The position numbers and the translations under genes were made by a program. From UBA7328 sp002471345 (GTDB taxonomy: Bacteria > Bacteroidota > Bacteroidia > Chitinophagales > Saprospiraceae), in NCBI GenBank assembly GCA_964011275.1, contig CAXGOB010000028.1:1-53893 (forward strand): a DNA stretch of 53,893 nucleotides, written 5' to 3'. Under the pieces are notes generated by a model. The model saw only the letters and a list, made by a program, of their open reading frames with translations. It was not told the origin of the DNA and made no database searches. Positions 26,574-35,693 of this stretch are shown one piece after another (positions within the stretch are counted from its first letter, which is position 1; every line of letters starts with the position of its first letter).

Positions 26574-27857
26574 TTATTTTAATATATCCTTTCCAGGATA
26601 ATATGCCTGGTCCTCAAGTTCCTCTTCGATTCGAATTAGCTGATTGTATTTGGCTATTCTATCACTTCTAGATGCAGAACCAGTTTTTATTTGTCCAGTG
26701 TTCAAGGCCACTGCCAAATCTGCTATCGTGGTGTCTTCTGTTTCCCCACTTCTATGGCTCATTACCGAGGTAAATGAATTTCTCGTTGCTAAATTCACAG
26801 CATCAATCGTCTCGGTCAAAGAGCCTATTTGATTCACTTTAATCAAAATGCTATTTGCAGATTTCTCTTCTATGCCACGTTGAAGTCTTTTTACATTAGT
26901 GACAAACAAGTCATCACCTACCAGCTGTACTTTATCACCAATACTTGCTGTCAAGGCATTCCATCCTTCCCAATCATCTTCATCCAGACCGTCTTCTATA
27001 GAAATAATTGGGTACTTATTAACCCAATCTGTCCAGTGTGCAACCATATCAGAAGTACTTAGTTCTTCTCCTGTTGATTGGTGTAGTTTATAGATTTTCT
27101 TTTCAGAATCATAAAATTCAGATGCCGCAGCATCCATGGCAATGAAAATATCTTCACCAGGCTTGTATCCCGCTTTCTCTATTGATTCAAGGACAATTTC
27201 TAAAGCTTCTTCATTACTCTTGATATTAGGAGCAAACCCCCCTTCATCTCCAACATTAGTAGAATAATTTTTTGATTTCAGAACATTCTTTAAGTGATGG
27301 AAAGTCTCCACTCCCATTCTTAATCCTTCACTGAACGATTCTGCACCAACTGGCATTATCATAAACTCCTGAAAATCAATACTATTATCAGCATGGCTTC
27401 CGCCATTCAGAATATTCATCATTGGCACTGGAATAGTATTCGCAGCCACTCCTCCTAAATATCTGTATAACGGCATATTAAGCTCAGAAGCTGCAGCTTT
27501 AGCACATGCCAAAGAGACTCCTAAGATTGAATTTGCTCCAAGTCTAGATTTGTTTTCTGTACCATCCAAATCTAATAACAATTGATCAATATATAACTGA
27601 TCAAAAACATCTACTCCAATAAGCTCATTGAATATTTCACCATTGACATAAGAGACAGCTTGAGTCACTCCTTTGCCTAAATATTTCGACTTATCTCCAT
27701 CCCGAAGTTCCACGGCTTCATATTTTCCAGTAGATGCTCCAGAAGGCACAGCGGCTCTTCCAAAAAATTCTCCTTCAGTAATTACCTCAACTTCGACAGT
27801 CGGATTACCTCTAGAGTCTAATATTTGTCTACCTATAATATCAATTATTTCACTCAT
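26574..27857 (-). CDS. eno: enolase
   Basis: Enolase converts 2-phosphoglycerate to phosphoenolpyruvate. The 427-residue length is standard and all key motifs are present: GRQILDSRGNPTVEVEV, SGASTGKYEAVELRDGD, NVGDEGGFAPN, ISIEDGLDEDDW, LVGDDLFVTN, the catalytic Lys in ILIKVNQIGS and MSHRSGETEDTTIADLAV. The ATG overlaps the carA stop by 4 bases (ATGA), so the two genes are translationally coupled. An ftsB-like gene starts 45 bases after it stops. Confidence 0.98.
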   Translation of the reverse strand: MSEIIDIIGRQILDSRGNPTVEVEVITEGEFFGRAAVPSGASTGKYEAVELRDGDKSKYLGKGVTQAVSYVNGEIFNELIGVDVFDQLYIDQLLLDLDGTENKSRLGANSILGVSLACAKAAASELNMPLYRYLGGVAANTIPVPMMNILNGGSHADNSIDFQEFMIMPVGAESFSEGLRMGVETFHHLKNVLKSKNYSTNVGDEGGFAPNIKSNEEALEIVLESIEKAGYKPGEDIFIAMDAAASEFYDSEKKIYKLHQSTGEELSTSDMVAHWTDWVNKYPIISIEDGLDEDDWEGWNALTASIGDKVQLVGDDLFVTNVKRLQRGIEEKSANSILIKVNQIGSLTETIDAVNLATRNSFTSVMSHRSGETEDTTIADLAVALNTGQIKTGSASRSDRIAKYNQLIRIEEELEDQAYYPGKDILK

Positions 27858-28969
27858 TTCTTGTTACGTTTTATCATATTTAAAAACTCATCAAAAAGGT
27901 ACCTGGAATCATGAGGGCCAGGAGATGCCTCTGGATGATATTGCACACACATGGCTGGCAATATTTTATGCTTAATTCCCTCTATCGAGTCATCATTCAG
28001 ATTCACATGTGTGACTTCCAATCTTTCATCACTCATTACAGCAGTCTTATCTACAGCAAAACCGTGATTCTGAGTTGTAATTTCACATTTTCCTGATAGG
28101 ATATTCTTAACTGGGTGGTTTATGCCACGATGACCATTATGCATCTTATATGTCGGTATACCAAAAGATCTAGCTATCAGCTGATGCCCTAGACAAATAC
28201 CAAATATTGGTTTGTTCGTCTTCATAATTTGCTTAATCACATCAACCGCATAATCCATCGCCCCTGGATCCCCAGGTCCATTGGAAATAAATACTCCATC
28301 TGGTTCCCATTCTTCAATTTGAGCCATTGACGATTTAGCATTAAAAACCTTCAACTTGCAATCTCTTTCCACAAAACATCGCAGAATGTTCTTTTTGGTA
28401 CCATAATCAATTACAGCTATCTTGTATTTTGCATTCTCTTCTCCTAGCAAATAAGATTCTTCCGTACTTACTTTACTTGCCAGTTCTAATCCCTCCATGC
28501 TTGGCACCTGGGACAATTTCTTTTTTAGCGCATCAATATCAGAAGAGTAATTAGAGGTTGCAATCAGCGCATTCATAGCACCTTTACTTCTTATATGTCG
28601 TACTAGGGCTCGAGTATCAATATCTGCAATAACACCAATATTTTCAGATTGGAAATACTCTTCTACATCAGAATCCGCCATTGCTCTTGAAAATTTCGTA
28701 TTGAAATTTTTACATATAAGCCCTGCTATTTGAATTTGTTCAGATTCAACATCCTCTTCCTTTACTCCATAGTTTCCGATATGGGCATTTGTCGTTATGA
28801 GCAATTGGCCATAAAACGAAGGGTCAGTAAATACTTCCTGGTATCCTGTCATGCCTGTAGAAAAACAGATTTCACCTGTTGATATTCTTTGTTTCCCAAA
28901 GGATCTACCTTTAAAAACTGTTCCATCTTCAAGCAAAAGGACAGCTGATCTGTTAGTAACCGTATTCAT
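27854..28969 (-). CDS. carA: carbamoyl-phosphate synthase, small (glutaminase) subunit
   Basis: CarA removes ammonia from glutamine for carbamoyl phosphate synthesis by CarB, feeding arginine and pyrimidine pathways. The N-terminal small-chain domain has ALLVLLEDG-type sequence and GMTGYQEVFTDPSFYGQ; the C-terminal GATase domain has the nucleophile in FGICLGHQLIA and the His-Glu in QYHPEASPGPHD. The longest frame begins at a TTG (28996) that lies within a TATATTTG promoter element, so the ATG at 28969 is the likely start (371 residues). carB is not in the window. It is the first gene of the carA-eno series and starts after the ribosomal operon terminator. Confidence 0.96.
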   Translation of the reverse strand: MNTVTNRSAVLLLEDGTVFKGRSFGKQRISTGEICFSTGMTGYQEVFTDPSFYGQLLITTNAHIGNYGVKEEDVESEQIQIAGLICKNFNTKFSRAMADSDVEEYFQSENIGVIADIDTRALVRHIRSKGAMNALIATSNYSSDIDALKKKLSQVPSMEGLELASKVSTEESYLLGEENAKYKIAVIDYGTKKNILRCFVERDCKLKVFNAKSSMAQIEEWEPDGVFISNGPGDPGAMDYAVDVIKQIMKTNKPIFGICLGHQLIARSFGIPTYKMHNGHRGINHPVKNILSGKCEITTQNHGFAVDKTAVMSDERLEVTHVNLNDDSIEGIKHKILPAMCVQYHPEASPGPHDSRYLFDEFLNMIKRNKK

Positions 28970-28993
28970 AAATGAGGGTCTTAATACGGTGGG

Positions 28994-29001
28994 CAAATAT
29001 A
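28994..29001 (-). promoter_or_regulatory. -7 element TATATTTG for carA
   Basis: On the minus strand this is an exact TAnnTTTG match, 25 bases before the carA ATG and directly after the terminator that ends the ribosomal operon. No well-placed upstream TTG is seen, since the terminator hairpin occupies that place. Confidence 0.5.
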
Positions 29002-29005
29002 AATT

Positions 29006-29038
29006 AAAAAAGGTGATACCTCAGTCTGAGATACCACC
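29006..29038 (-). terminator. intrinsic terminator after rplQ
   Basis: On the minus strand a 12-base-pair stem (GGTGGTATCTCA / TGAGGTATCACC, two G-U pairs) with a GAC loop is followed by six T residues. It lies 27 bases after the rplQ stop and marks the end of the long ribosomal protein operon. Confidence 0.9.
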
Positions 29039-29064
29039 TTTATATTATCTTCTATATGTGTATA

Positions 29065-29523
29065 TTACTCCTCTTCTTGAGAAGCTACCGGAGCAGTTGA
29101 AGACTTTCTTCTACCTCTCCTCGTTCTCTTTTCTTTCGTTCCAGTTGATGATACAGCATATACTGTATTAAAGTCTACTAATTCAATCATCGCCATTTCA
29201 GCACCATCTCCTTTTCGAAAACCAGTTTTAATAACTCGAGTATAACCTCCAGGCCTTTCTGCCACTTTCTCAGCTACAGTGTCAAACAACTCAGTTACTG
29301 CATGTTTATCCTGAAGTTTAGAAAAAACTAACCTTCTATTGTGAGTATCATTAGACTTACCTTTTGTAATGATAGGCTCTACAAATTTTCTTAGAGCTTT
29401 AGCTTTTGCTAAAGTTGTATTAATTCTTTTATTCTCAATCAAGGCTACTGCCAAATTCTTAAGAAGTGCCTTTCTATGGCCTGTCTTTCTTCCTAAGTGA
29501 TTGAATTTTTTACCGTGTCTCAT
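29065..29523 (-). CDS. rplQ: 50S ribosomal protein L17
   Basis: This 152-residue protein begins MRHGKKFNHLGRKTGHRKAL, the L17 signature, and contains ITKGKSNDTHNRRLVFSKLQ. Compared with the usual 115-130 residues it has a charged C-terminal tail (KEKRTRRGRRKSS then TAPVASQEEE), common in Bacteroidota. It is the last gene of the ribosomal block and is followed by the terminator. Confidence 0.97.
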   Translation of the reverse strand: MRHGKKFNHLGRKTGHRKALLKNLAVALIENKRINTTLAKAKALRKFVEPIITKGKSNDTHNRRLVFSKLQDKHAVTELFDTVAEKVAERPGGYTRVIKTGFRKGDGAEMAMIELVDFNTVYAVSSTGTKEKRTRRGRRKSSTAPVASQEEE

Positions 29524-29532
29524 CTCTGATTT

Positions 29533-30531
29533 CTATTCTTCGTCCAGTTTGTATTTAGAAAGATCCATTCCAAATGTCAAACCTTTAGTATTCAATAATT
29601 CCTCAATTTCTACCAATGATTTCTTACCAAAGTTTCTAAACTTTAATAATTCATGAGTATCATATTTTACCAATTCTGAAAGAGAATTGATCTTTGCTGC
29701 TTTTAAGCAATTGTAAGCCCGTACTGAAAGATCTAAATCCTCAAGAGAAGTTTTAAGAAGCTTTCTCATGTGTAAGATGTGTTCATCTACAACATCTTCT
29801 TGTCGAGTCGCCTTATCATCAAAAGTGATGTTCTCATCCGTTATCAACATTAAATGTTGAATAAGAATTTTAGAAGCCTCTTTTACTGCTTCCTCAGGAT
29901 GAATAGTCCCATCAGTTTTCACTTCTAGAGCTAACTTCTCGTAATCCGTACGCTGTCCAACTCTTGTATTTTCTACAGAGTAAGCGACTTTTTTGATAGG
30001 CGTATAAATTGCATCTACAGGTATTACTCCTATAGGAGCATCTTTTGTTACATTCTCGTTTGCCGGCACATAACCACGTCCTTTAGTAATGGTTAATTCC
30101 ATTTCTAAACTAACGAATGGCTCCATGTGACAAATCACAAGATCAGGATTTGTTACCTTGAAAACATTTGTATGTGTTTCAATATCACCAGCAACGAATC
30201 TCTCTTTACCGCTAATAGTGAGATATATTTTCTCTTCTACTGAGTCTTCATCCTCTACAATTCTCTTTAATCTTACCTGCTTGAAATTCAAAACGATGTC
30301 CACAACATCTTCTACTACACCTTTGATGGTAGAAAATTCATGCTCAACTCCCGCTACTCTAATTGCAGAAATTGCGAATCCTTCTAATGAAGATAAAAGC
30401 ACTCTTCTTATTGAGTTTCCAATAGTCTGGCCAAAACCAGGTTCTAATGGTTTGAACTCAAACAAGCCGTCAAAATCATCAGCTTTTTGAAGTAGTATCT
30501 TATCTGGTTTATGAAAATTTAGTATACTCAT
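29533..30531 (-). CDS. rpoA: RNA polymerase subunit alpha
   Basis: RpoA is the assembly scaffold of RNA polymerase. The N-terminal domain (about 1-235) shows EPLEPGFGQTIGNSIRRVLL-type sequence (FKPLEPGFGQTIGNSIRRVL) and the C-terminal domain (about 260-320) has LDLSVRAYNCLKAAKINSL and FGKKSLVEIEELL, the promoter- and activator-contacting helices. The 332-residue length is normal. It sits between rpsD and rplQ, the usual alpha-operon order. Confidence 0.98.
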   Translation of the reverse strand: MSILNFHKPDKILLQKADDFDGLFEFKPLEPGFGQTIGNSIRRVLLSSLEGFAISAIRVAGVEHEFSTIKGVVEDVVDIVLNFKQVRLKRIVEDEDSVEEKIYLTISGKERFVAGDIETHTNVFKVTNPDLVICHMEPFVSLEMELTITKGRGYVPANENVTKDAPIGVIPVDAIYTPIKKVAYSVENTRVGQRTDYEKLALEVKTDGTIHPEEAVKEASKILIQHLMLITDENITFDDKATRQEDVVDEHILHMRKLLKTSLEDLDLSVRAYNCLKAAKINSLSELVKYDTHELLKFRNFGKKSLVEIEELLNTKGLTFGMDLSKYKLDEE

Positions 30532-30553
30532 TTATTGAGAAGTAATTTTATGA

Positions 30554-31168
30554 TTACTTAGAATAAAGTTCTACGATTAATTGTTCATTGATTTTCTCTG
30601 GAATCTTCTCTCGTTCTGGGTACTCTAAGAAATTACCCTCTTTCCGCTCTGGATTCCATTCCAACCAATTCCACTTTCTAGTTTCAGTACTTCTAGCTTC
30701 CACTGAATTCTGAATTACCTCAAGCCCTTGTGATTTACCTCTTACACTTACTACATCACCTGGTTTCAATTGATAAGATGGTATATTAGTTACTACGCCA
30801 TTTACACAAATATGTCTATGGGTCACTAACTGTCTTGCTCCTCTCCTTGTCGGAGATATGCCAAATCTATAAACAGTATTATCCAAACGTGCCTCTAAAA
30901 ATTGCAATAGCACTTCACCTGTAACTCCACCTTTTCTAGAAGCTTTGTCAAATGTGTTTCTGAATTGACGCTCGAGTATACCATAAGTATACTTTGCCTT
31001 CTGTTTTTCCATTAACTGGATGGCATAGTCTGACTTTTGCTTTCTACGCTTTGAAGGGCCATGTTGTCCTGGACCATACTTCCTTTTATCGAAAGCACGA
31101 CTAGGTCCATATATTGCCTCACCAAATGATCTGGCTTTTTTAGTCTTCGGTCCTGTGTATCTCGCCAT
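30554..31168 (-). CDS. rpsD: 30S ribosomal protein S4
   Basis: This 204-residue protein starts MARYTGPKTKKARSFG and carries the S4 RNA-binding domain (LEARLDNTVYRFGISPTRRG, then RQLVTHRHICVNG). S4 starts 30S assembly by binding 16S rRNA. It lacks the N-terminal zinc cysteines, as expected for this phylum. It lies between rpsK and rpoA. Confidence 0.98.
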   Translation of the reverse strand: MARYTGPKTKKARSFGEAIYGPSRAFDKRKYGPGQHGPSKRRKQKSDYAIQLMEKQKAKYTYGILERQFRNTFDKASRKGGVTGEVLLQFLEARLDNTVYRFGISPTRRGARQLVTHRHICVNGVVTNIPSYQLKPGDVVSVRGKSQGLEVIQNSVEARSTETRKWNWLEWNPERKEGNFLEYPEREKIPEKINEQLIVELYSK

Positions 31169-31194
31169 TAATTAGAAATATCTTTTTAAAAAAT

Positions 31195-31578
31195 TTATAC
31201 TCTTCTTCTCTTAGGAGGTCTACATCCATTATGTGGAAGTGGTGTGACGTCCTTAATACGATTTACTTTAATTCCTACACCATCTATTGCTCTAATCGCT
31301 GATTCTCGTCCAGATCCTGGGCCCTTAACATATACTTCCACATATCTCAATCCTGCATCATACGCCTTCTGAGCGGCATCTTTCGCTGCAATCTGTGCTG
31401 CATAAGGTGTGTTCTTCTTAGACCCTCTAAATCCAGCTTTACCTGCTGAGGCCCATGAAATAACATCACCTTTTTTATTTGTCAACGAGATAATAATATT
31501 ATTAAAACTCGCCTTGATGTATGCCAAACCTTCCGGCTCAACATTAACTTTTCTCTTAATTTTTTTAGACTTCGCCAT
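31195..31578 (-). CDS. rpsK: 30S ribosomal protein S11
   Basis: This 127-residue protein has ASFNNIIISLTNKKGDVISW, YVKGPGSGRESAIRAI and the C-terminal VTPLPHNGCRPPKRRRV, all S11 hallmarks. S11 forms part of the 30S platform near the mRNA exit. It follows rpsM by 6 bases. Confidence 0.98.
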   Translation of the reverse strand: MAKSKKIKRKVNVEPEGLAYIKASFNNIIISLTNKKGDVISWASAGKAGFRGSKKNTPYAAQIAAKDAAQKAYDAGLRYVEVYVKGPGSGRESAIRAIDGVGIKVNRIKDVTPLPHNGCRPPKRRRV

Positions 31579-31584
31579 AATCTA

Positions 31585-31962
31585 TTACTTAGTAGCTTTT
31601 TTCTTATTAGCTACGGTTTTTCTCTTTCCCTTTCTTGTTCGAGCATTAGTTTGTGTACGTTGACCTCTCAATGGAAGGCCACGTCTATGTCTTACACCTC
31701 TATAACATCCAATATCCATTAATCTTTTGATATTCAATTGAGTTTCAGATCTCAGCTCTCCCTCGATCTTGTACTCATCTTGCAACATCTTAGCTAAGAT
31801 TTTGATGTTATCATCCGTCCAATCCTGAACTTTTACACTGCCATCAATATCAGCTTTCCCTAAGATTTGGGCTGCTCTACTTGGGCCAATGCCATAAATA
31901 TAAGTGAGACCAACAATGCCTCTCTTGTTCTTTGGTAAATCTATTCCTCCTAATCTTGCCAT
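31585..31962 (-). CDS. rpsM: 30S ribosomal protein S13
   Basis: This 125-residue protein has ARLGGIDLPKNKRGIVGLTY, IYGIGPSRAAQIL and the tail RGLPLRGQRTQTNARTRKG. S13 sits at the 30S head and contacts the large subunit and tRNA. The ATG overlaps the rpmJ stop by one base (TAATG). Confidence 0.98.
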   Translation of the reverse strand: MARLGGIDLPKNKRGIVGLTYIYGIGPSRAAQILGKADIDGSVKVQDWTDDNIKILAKMLQDEYKIEGELRSETQLNIKRLMDIGCYRGVRHRRGLPLRGQRTQTNARTRKGKRKTVANKKKATK

Positions 31963-32078
31963 TATCCTTGTCTTTGCTTAAATCTAGGATTCTTCTTATT
32001 TATGACATAAAGTCTCCCTTTACGTCTCACGATCTTGCAATCCACAGATCTCTTTTTTATACTAGCTCGTACTTTCAT
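31962..32078 (-). CDS. rpmJ: 50S ribosomal protein L36
   Basis: A 38-residue frame read directly from the sequence: it starts MKVRASIKKRSVDCKIVRRK and ends NKKNPRFKQRQG, the L36 pattern. Only one Cys remains of the Cys-Cys-Cys-His zinc set of the C-plus form, so this is a zinc-independent C-minus L36, as usual in this phylum. The start is 3 bases before the infA stop and the stop overlaps the rpsM ATG by one base. Confidence 0.95.
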   Translation of the reverse strand: MKVRASIKKRSVDCKIVRRKGRLYVINKKNPRFKQRQG

Positions 32079-32080
32079 AA

Positions 32081-32299
32081 CTATTTATATCTAAAAGTTA
32101 TTCGCCCTCTTGACAAATCATACGGCGACATCTCCACTGCTACTTTATCACCAGGAAGGATTTTTATATAATGCATTCTCATCTTTCCAGATATAGTAGC
32201 CACAATAATGTGATCATTCTCTAATCTGACTCTGAACATGGCATTAGATAGAGCTTCCTCTATAATTCCGTCTTGTTTTATTAAATTTTTCTTCGCCAT
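32081..32299 (-). CDS. infA: translation initiation factor IF-1
   Basis: This 72-residue protein is an S1/OB-fold protein with IEEALSNAMFRVRLENDHII, ISGKMRMHYIKILPGD and SPYDLSRGRITFRYK, all diagnostic for IF-1. IF-1 binds the 30S A site during initiation. It lies between map and rpmJ, the standard Bacteroidota order. Confidence 0.98.
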   Translation of the reverse strand: MAKKNLIKQDGIIEEALSNAMFRVRLENDHIIVATISGKMRMHYIKILPGDKVAVEMSPYDLSRGRITFRYK

Positions 32300-32327
32300 A
32301 AAATTTGGGAGTGCAAATATCCAACTT

Positions 32328-33131
32328 TTATATTAATATTTCCCGTAAATAATCGTTTTTATCAATTTCTAACTCTAACGGAGCATGGTCTGATAATATG
32401 TCAGCCGAATCCTTTCCTATCGCCACAGTATGTTCGTAATGCGCTGAAGGTTTTTTATCACCGGTAACAACTGTCCAACCGTCCTTCGACTGCTTCACTT
32501 TTCTTGTACCCAAATTAATCATCGGTTCAATAGCAATCACCATTCCTTCCTGCAACCTTATACCTTTACCCTTCTTGCCGTAATTAGGCACTTCAGGGGC
32601 TTCATGTAAATTTTCTCCTACACCATGACCTACAAGTTCTCTTACTACTCCATATCCATATTGACCTGAAGTACTTTCTTGAATAGCATAACTGATATCA
32701 CCAAGCCTTCGTCCAACAATTGCTTGTTCTATTCCCTTGTACAATGAAGCTTTTGTTCTTTGCAATAGCTTTAATGTTTCGTCAGGTATTTCTTTCAAAG
32801 CAAAAGTGTAGGCAGCATCTCCAAAAAACCCATTCATAAAGACACCACAATCTATTGATGCTATGTCTCCTTCCTTGAATTCAGATTCATTTGGTATTCC
32901 ATGCACTACTGCGTCATTCTTAGAAATACACAATGTTGCTGGGAAGTCATTATACCCTTTGAAACCAGGTATTGCTCCATTATCTCTTATCAAAGTCTCT
33001 GCCTCTATATCAAGTTCCTTACCTGTGACACCTGGTTTTAATAAAGATACCACGTGAGCCAGAGTTTTTGAAACTAATAAACAACTCTGTCTAATTAACT
33101 CAATTTGTTCTGCAGATTTGTAAACTATCAT
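32328..33131 (-). CDS. map: type I methionine aminopeptidase
   Basis: Map removes the initiator Met from new proteins. The 267-residue length fits type I. The five metal ligands lie in IDCGVFMNGFFGDAAYTF (two Asp), GHGVGENLHEAP (His), IAIEPMIN (Glu) and HYEHTVAI (Glu). The catalytic His is in AVVHGIPN. It is co-transcribed with secY (6 bases upstream) and infA (28 bases downstream). Confidence 0.98.
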   Translation of the reverse strand: MIVYKSAEQIELIRQSCLLVSKTLAHVVSLLKPGVTGKELDIEAETLIRDNGAIPGFKGYNDFPATLCISKNDAVVHGIPNESEFKEGDIASIDCGVFMNGFFGDAAYTFALKEIPDETLKLLQRTKASLYKGIEQAIVGRRLGDISYAIQESTSGQYGYGVVRELVGHGVGENLHEAPEVPNYGKKGKGIRLQEGMVIAIEPMINLGTRKVKQSKDGWTVVTGDKKPSAHYEHTVAIGKDSADILSDHAPLELEIDKNDYLREILI

Positions 33132-33137
33132 TATAGA

Positions 33138-34505
33138 TTACATTCCAGCCCCTATCGGCTGCATTCCACTTCTTCCTTTTAGCTTTCCAGACTTCACTAG
33201 TCCGTCATACTTTCTCATTAAAAGGTAACTCTCAATTTGTTGTAAAGTATCCAATACAACACCTACTAAGATCAAGAGTGAAGTACCTCCAAAAAACAAT
33301 GCAAAGGCATCATTCACATTACCTATAGCAGCGACTATTGCAGGGAATATTGAAATAAACCCTAAGAAAACCGAACCAGGTAAAGTAACTCTAGTGGTAA
33401 GTGTATCAATAAAATCTTCTGTGCTCTTTCCAGGCTTAATACCAGGAATGAACGCGTTTTGTCTTTTTAAGTATTCAGCATATTGTTGTGGGTTTACTAA
33501 AAGTGCAGTGTACACATATGTAAACAAAACAACCAATAAAAAGAATATTACATTGTAAGGAATTGACTTCCAATCATTTAACATTAATAGGAAGCTATTC
33601 GGGTTATCAGCAGATGACACCCACTGGGCCAATGACATAGGCAAAAACATGATAGCTTGAGCAAAAATAATAGGCATTACTCCTGCTGCGTTCACCTTAA
33701 GAGGAATATAATCTCTCGCTCCCGCTAAAGGAACCTGACCACTTCCTCTTCCTACCATTCTTTTTGCAAACTGAATAGGAATCCTTCTTACTCCTTGTAC
33801 TATCATAATACAGACTAGTACAATTCCAAATAACACTATTAACTCAAGTATAAAGGTCAATAGACCTGTTGTATTAAACTGTGTCAAAACCTCAGCGAAG
33901 AATGCTTGGGGTAATGTAGCTATGATACCGATCATGATTAATAATGAAACTCCATTACCAATTCCATTCTCAGTTATTCGCTCACCTAACCACATAGCAA
34001 ATACGGTACCCGTTGAGAGTATTATTATATTACTAAACCAAAATATACTCTTACTCACTGATGGGTCTATACTTCCAGGGATCGACATGATATATCCCAA
34101 ATATGCACTTCCTTGTACAAGTGTAATAGCTACAGTAAGCCATCTTGTAATTTGAGTAATCTTCTTTCTTCCTGATTCTCCTTCCTTTTGCTGCAACCTC
34201 TGAAAGTATGGCACTGCAAATCCTAGAAGTTGAATAATGATGGAAGCAGTAATATAAGGCATAATTCCTAGTGCGAAAACCGCTGCCCTATTAAATGCTC
34301 CACCAGCAAATGTATTTATCAAACCTAAGATATCATTGGCACCTCTTGCACTTGCTGCCGCATCAAGAGCGGAAGGAATTACACCAGGTAGAACAACAAA
34401 AGAACCAAATCTATATACCATCAGCAAAGCCAATGTGAATAGAATACGATTTCTCAATTCTTCAATCTTCCAAATATTCTGTAGCGTTTCGATAAATTTA
34501 TTCAT
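33138..34505 (-). CDS. secY: protein translocase subunit SecY
   Basis: This 455-residue protein has ten hydrophobic segments and SecY motifs such as FALGIMPYITASIIIQLL near the second segment, MWLGERITENGIGNGVSLLI, VVQGVRRIPIQFAKRMVGR-type sequence and KKQNAFIPGIKPG-type sequence. SecY forms the inner-membrane protein-conducting channel. It sits in the spc operon between rplO and map, as usual. Confidence 0.98.
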   Translation of the reverse strand: MNKFIETLQNIWKIEELRNRILFTLALLMVYRFGSFVVLPGVIPSALDAAASARGANDILGLINTFAGGAFNRAAVFALGIMPYITASIIIQLLGFAVPYFQRLQQKEGESGRKKITQITRWLTVAITLVQGSAYLGYIMSIPGSIDPSVSKSIFWFSNIIILSTGTVFAMWLGERITENGIGNGVSLLIMIGIIATLPQAFFAEVLTQFNTTGLLTFILELIVLFGIVLVCIMIVQGVRRIPIQFAKRMVGRGSGQVPLAGARDYIPLKVNAAGVMPIIFAQAIMFLPMSLAQWVSSADNPNSFLLMLNDWKSIPYNVIFFLLVVLFTYVYTALLVNPQQYAEYLKRQNAFIPGIKPGKSTEDFIDTLTTRVTLPGSVFLGFISIFPAIVAAIGNVNDAFALFFGGTSLLILVGVVLDTLQQIESYLLMRKYDGLVKSGKLKGRSGMQPIGAGM

Positions 34506-34519
34506 CTCCTTTACTCCTT

Positions 34520-34966
34520 TTATAAAATAGTTACAACGCCTCCTTTCTCTTCAATAGCCGTCTTTGCCGATGCACTTATAGCATGTACAGTTACATTAAC
34601 TTTTAAGGCTAATTCACCATTACCTAACACCTTAACCTTGTCTCTTTTCTTTATCACTCCTTGAGCATACAATGATTCTATACTTATATCAGCAGAACCA
34701 CTCTTCTCAGCTATTGCAGAAAGTCGATCTAGATTTATAGGTATAAAATCTACTCTATTGGGATTTTTAAACCCTCTTTTAGGCAATCTCATTTGAAGCG
34801 GCATTTGACCACCTTCAAAAGCTCTTTTAGATGTGTATCCTGATCTAGATTTAGCACCTTTATGACCTCTAGTCGAAGTACCTCCTTTTCCAGACCCTTG
34901 ACCACGTGCTATTCTCTTTCGAGACTTAACTGCACCCTTTGCTGGTTTTAAACTCTCTAAGTTCAT
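34520..34966 (-). CDS. rplO: 50S ribosomal protein L15
   Basis: This 148-residue protein has the Gly/Arg-rich N-terminal extension of L15 (RIARGQGSGKGGTSTRGHKG) and GGQMPLQMRLPKRGFKN, followed by a globular C-terminal domain. It is a late assembly protein of the 50S subunit. It lies 5 bases after rpmD. Confidence 0.97.
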   Translation of the reverse strand: MNLESLKPAKGAVKSRKRIARGQGSGKGGTSTRGHKGAKSRSGYTSKRAFEGGQMPLQMRLPKRGFKNPNRVDFIPINLDRLSAIAEKSGSADISIESLYAQGVIKKRDKVKVLGNGELALKVNVTVHAISASAKTAIEEKGGVVTIL

Positions 34967-34971
34967 CTCAA

Positions 34972-35151
34972 CTAAATTTCTTCGTATTGAACTAAATGCT
35001 TCACTTTATTGATCATACCCATGACCTGAGGAGTCGCCTCCTTTTCTACACTATGATTGGTTTTTCTAAGTCCCAAAGCCAATACTGTAGCCTTTTGTTT
35101 TTTAGATTTTCCTATCACACTTCGTGTGAGTGTTACTTTTACTTTTTTCAT
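34972..35151 (-). CDS. rpmD: 50S ribosomal protein L30
   Basis: A 59-residue frame read directly from the sequence: MKKVKVTLTRSVIGKSKKQK at the start, then VLALGLRKTNHSV, and NKVKHLVQYEEI at the end. These match L30 in composition and length, and the position between rpsE and rplO is the standard one. It is a small accessory protein of the 50S subunit. Confidence 0.95.
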   Translation of the reverse strand: MKKVKVTLTRSVIGKSKKQKATVLALGLRKTNHSVEKEATPQVMGMINKVKHLVQYEEI

Positions 35152-35166
35152 AGTATACTATATTTA

Positions 35167-35682
35167 CTATCCTTCAAAAAGTTTTTCCAATGTGATACCT
35201 CGTTGCTTGGCAATCATATCAGGACTTCTTAATTTCTGTAATGCATCTATTGTAGCTTTGATCACATTATGCGGATTAGAAGATCCTTGTGATTTTGCTA
35301 ATACATTATGTAATCCACCAATTTCTAGAACGGCCCTCATCGCACCACCTGCAATTAATCCTGTACCATCTGATGCTGGCTTTATCAAAACCTTTCCTGC
35401 ACCATACTTCCCTTTCTGCTCATGAGGAATAGTTCCTTTTAAGACAGGGAACTTTACTAAATTCTTTTTAGCATCATCTACTGCCTTAGCAATTGATTCT
35501 TGTACATCACGAGCTTTACCCAAACCGTGACCTACAGTACCATTTCCATCACCTACCACAACTATAGCCGAGAAACTAAATGTTCTACCACCCTTAGTGA
35601 CCTTAGCCACACGGTTAAGAGCAACTAACTTTTCTTTAAGGTCAGTTTCTGCAGCCTTTATACGATTATCTTTATTCGCCAT
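35167..35682 (-). CDS. rpsE: 30S ribosomal protein S5
   Basis: This 171-residue protein has LVALNRVAKVTKGGRTFSFS, VVGDGNGTVGHGLGKARDV and the C-terminal IKPASDGTGLIAGGAMRAVL, diagnostic for S5. S5 acts in decoding accuracy and head-body contact. It follows rplR by 11 bases. Confidence 0.98.
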   Translation of the reverse strand: MANKDNRIKAAETDLKEKLVALNRVAKVTKGGRTFSFSAIVVVGDGNGTVGHGLGKARDVQESIAKAVDDAKKNLVKFPVLKGTIPHEQKGKYGAGKVLIKPASDGTGLIAGGAMRAVLEIGGLHNVLAKSQGSSNPHNVIKATIDALQKLRSPDMIAKQRGITLEKLFEG

Positions 35683-35693
35683 TTTCTCTTCTT

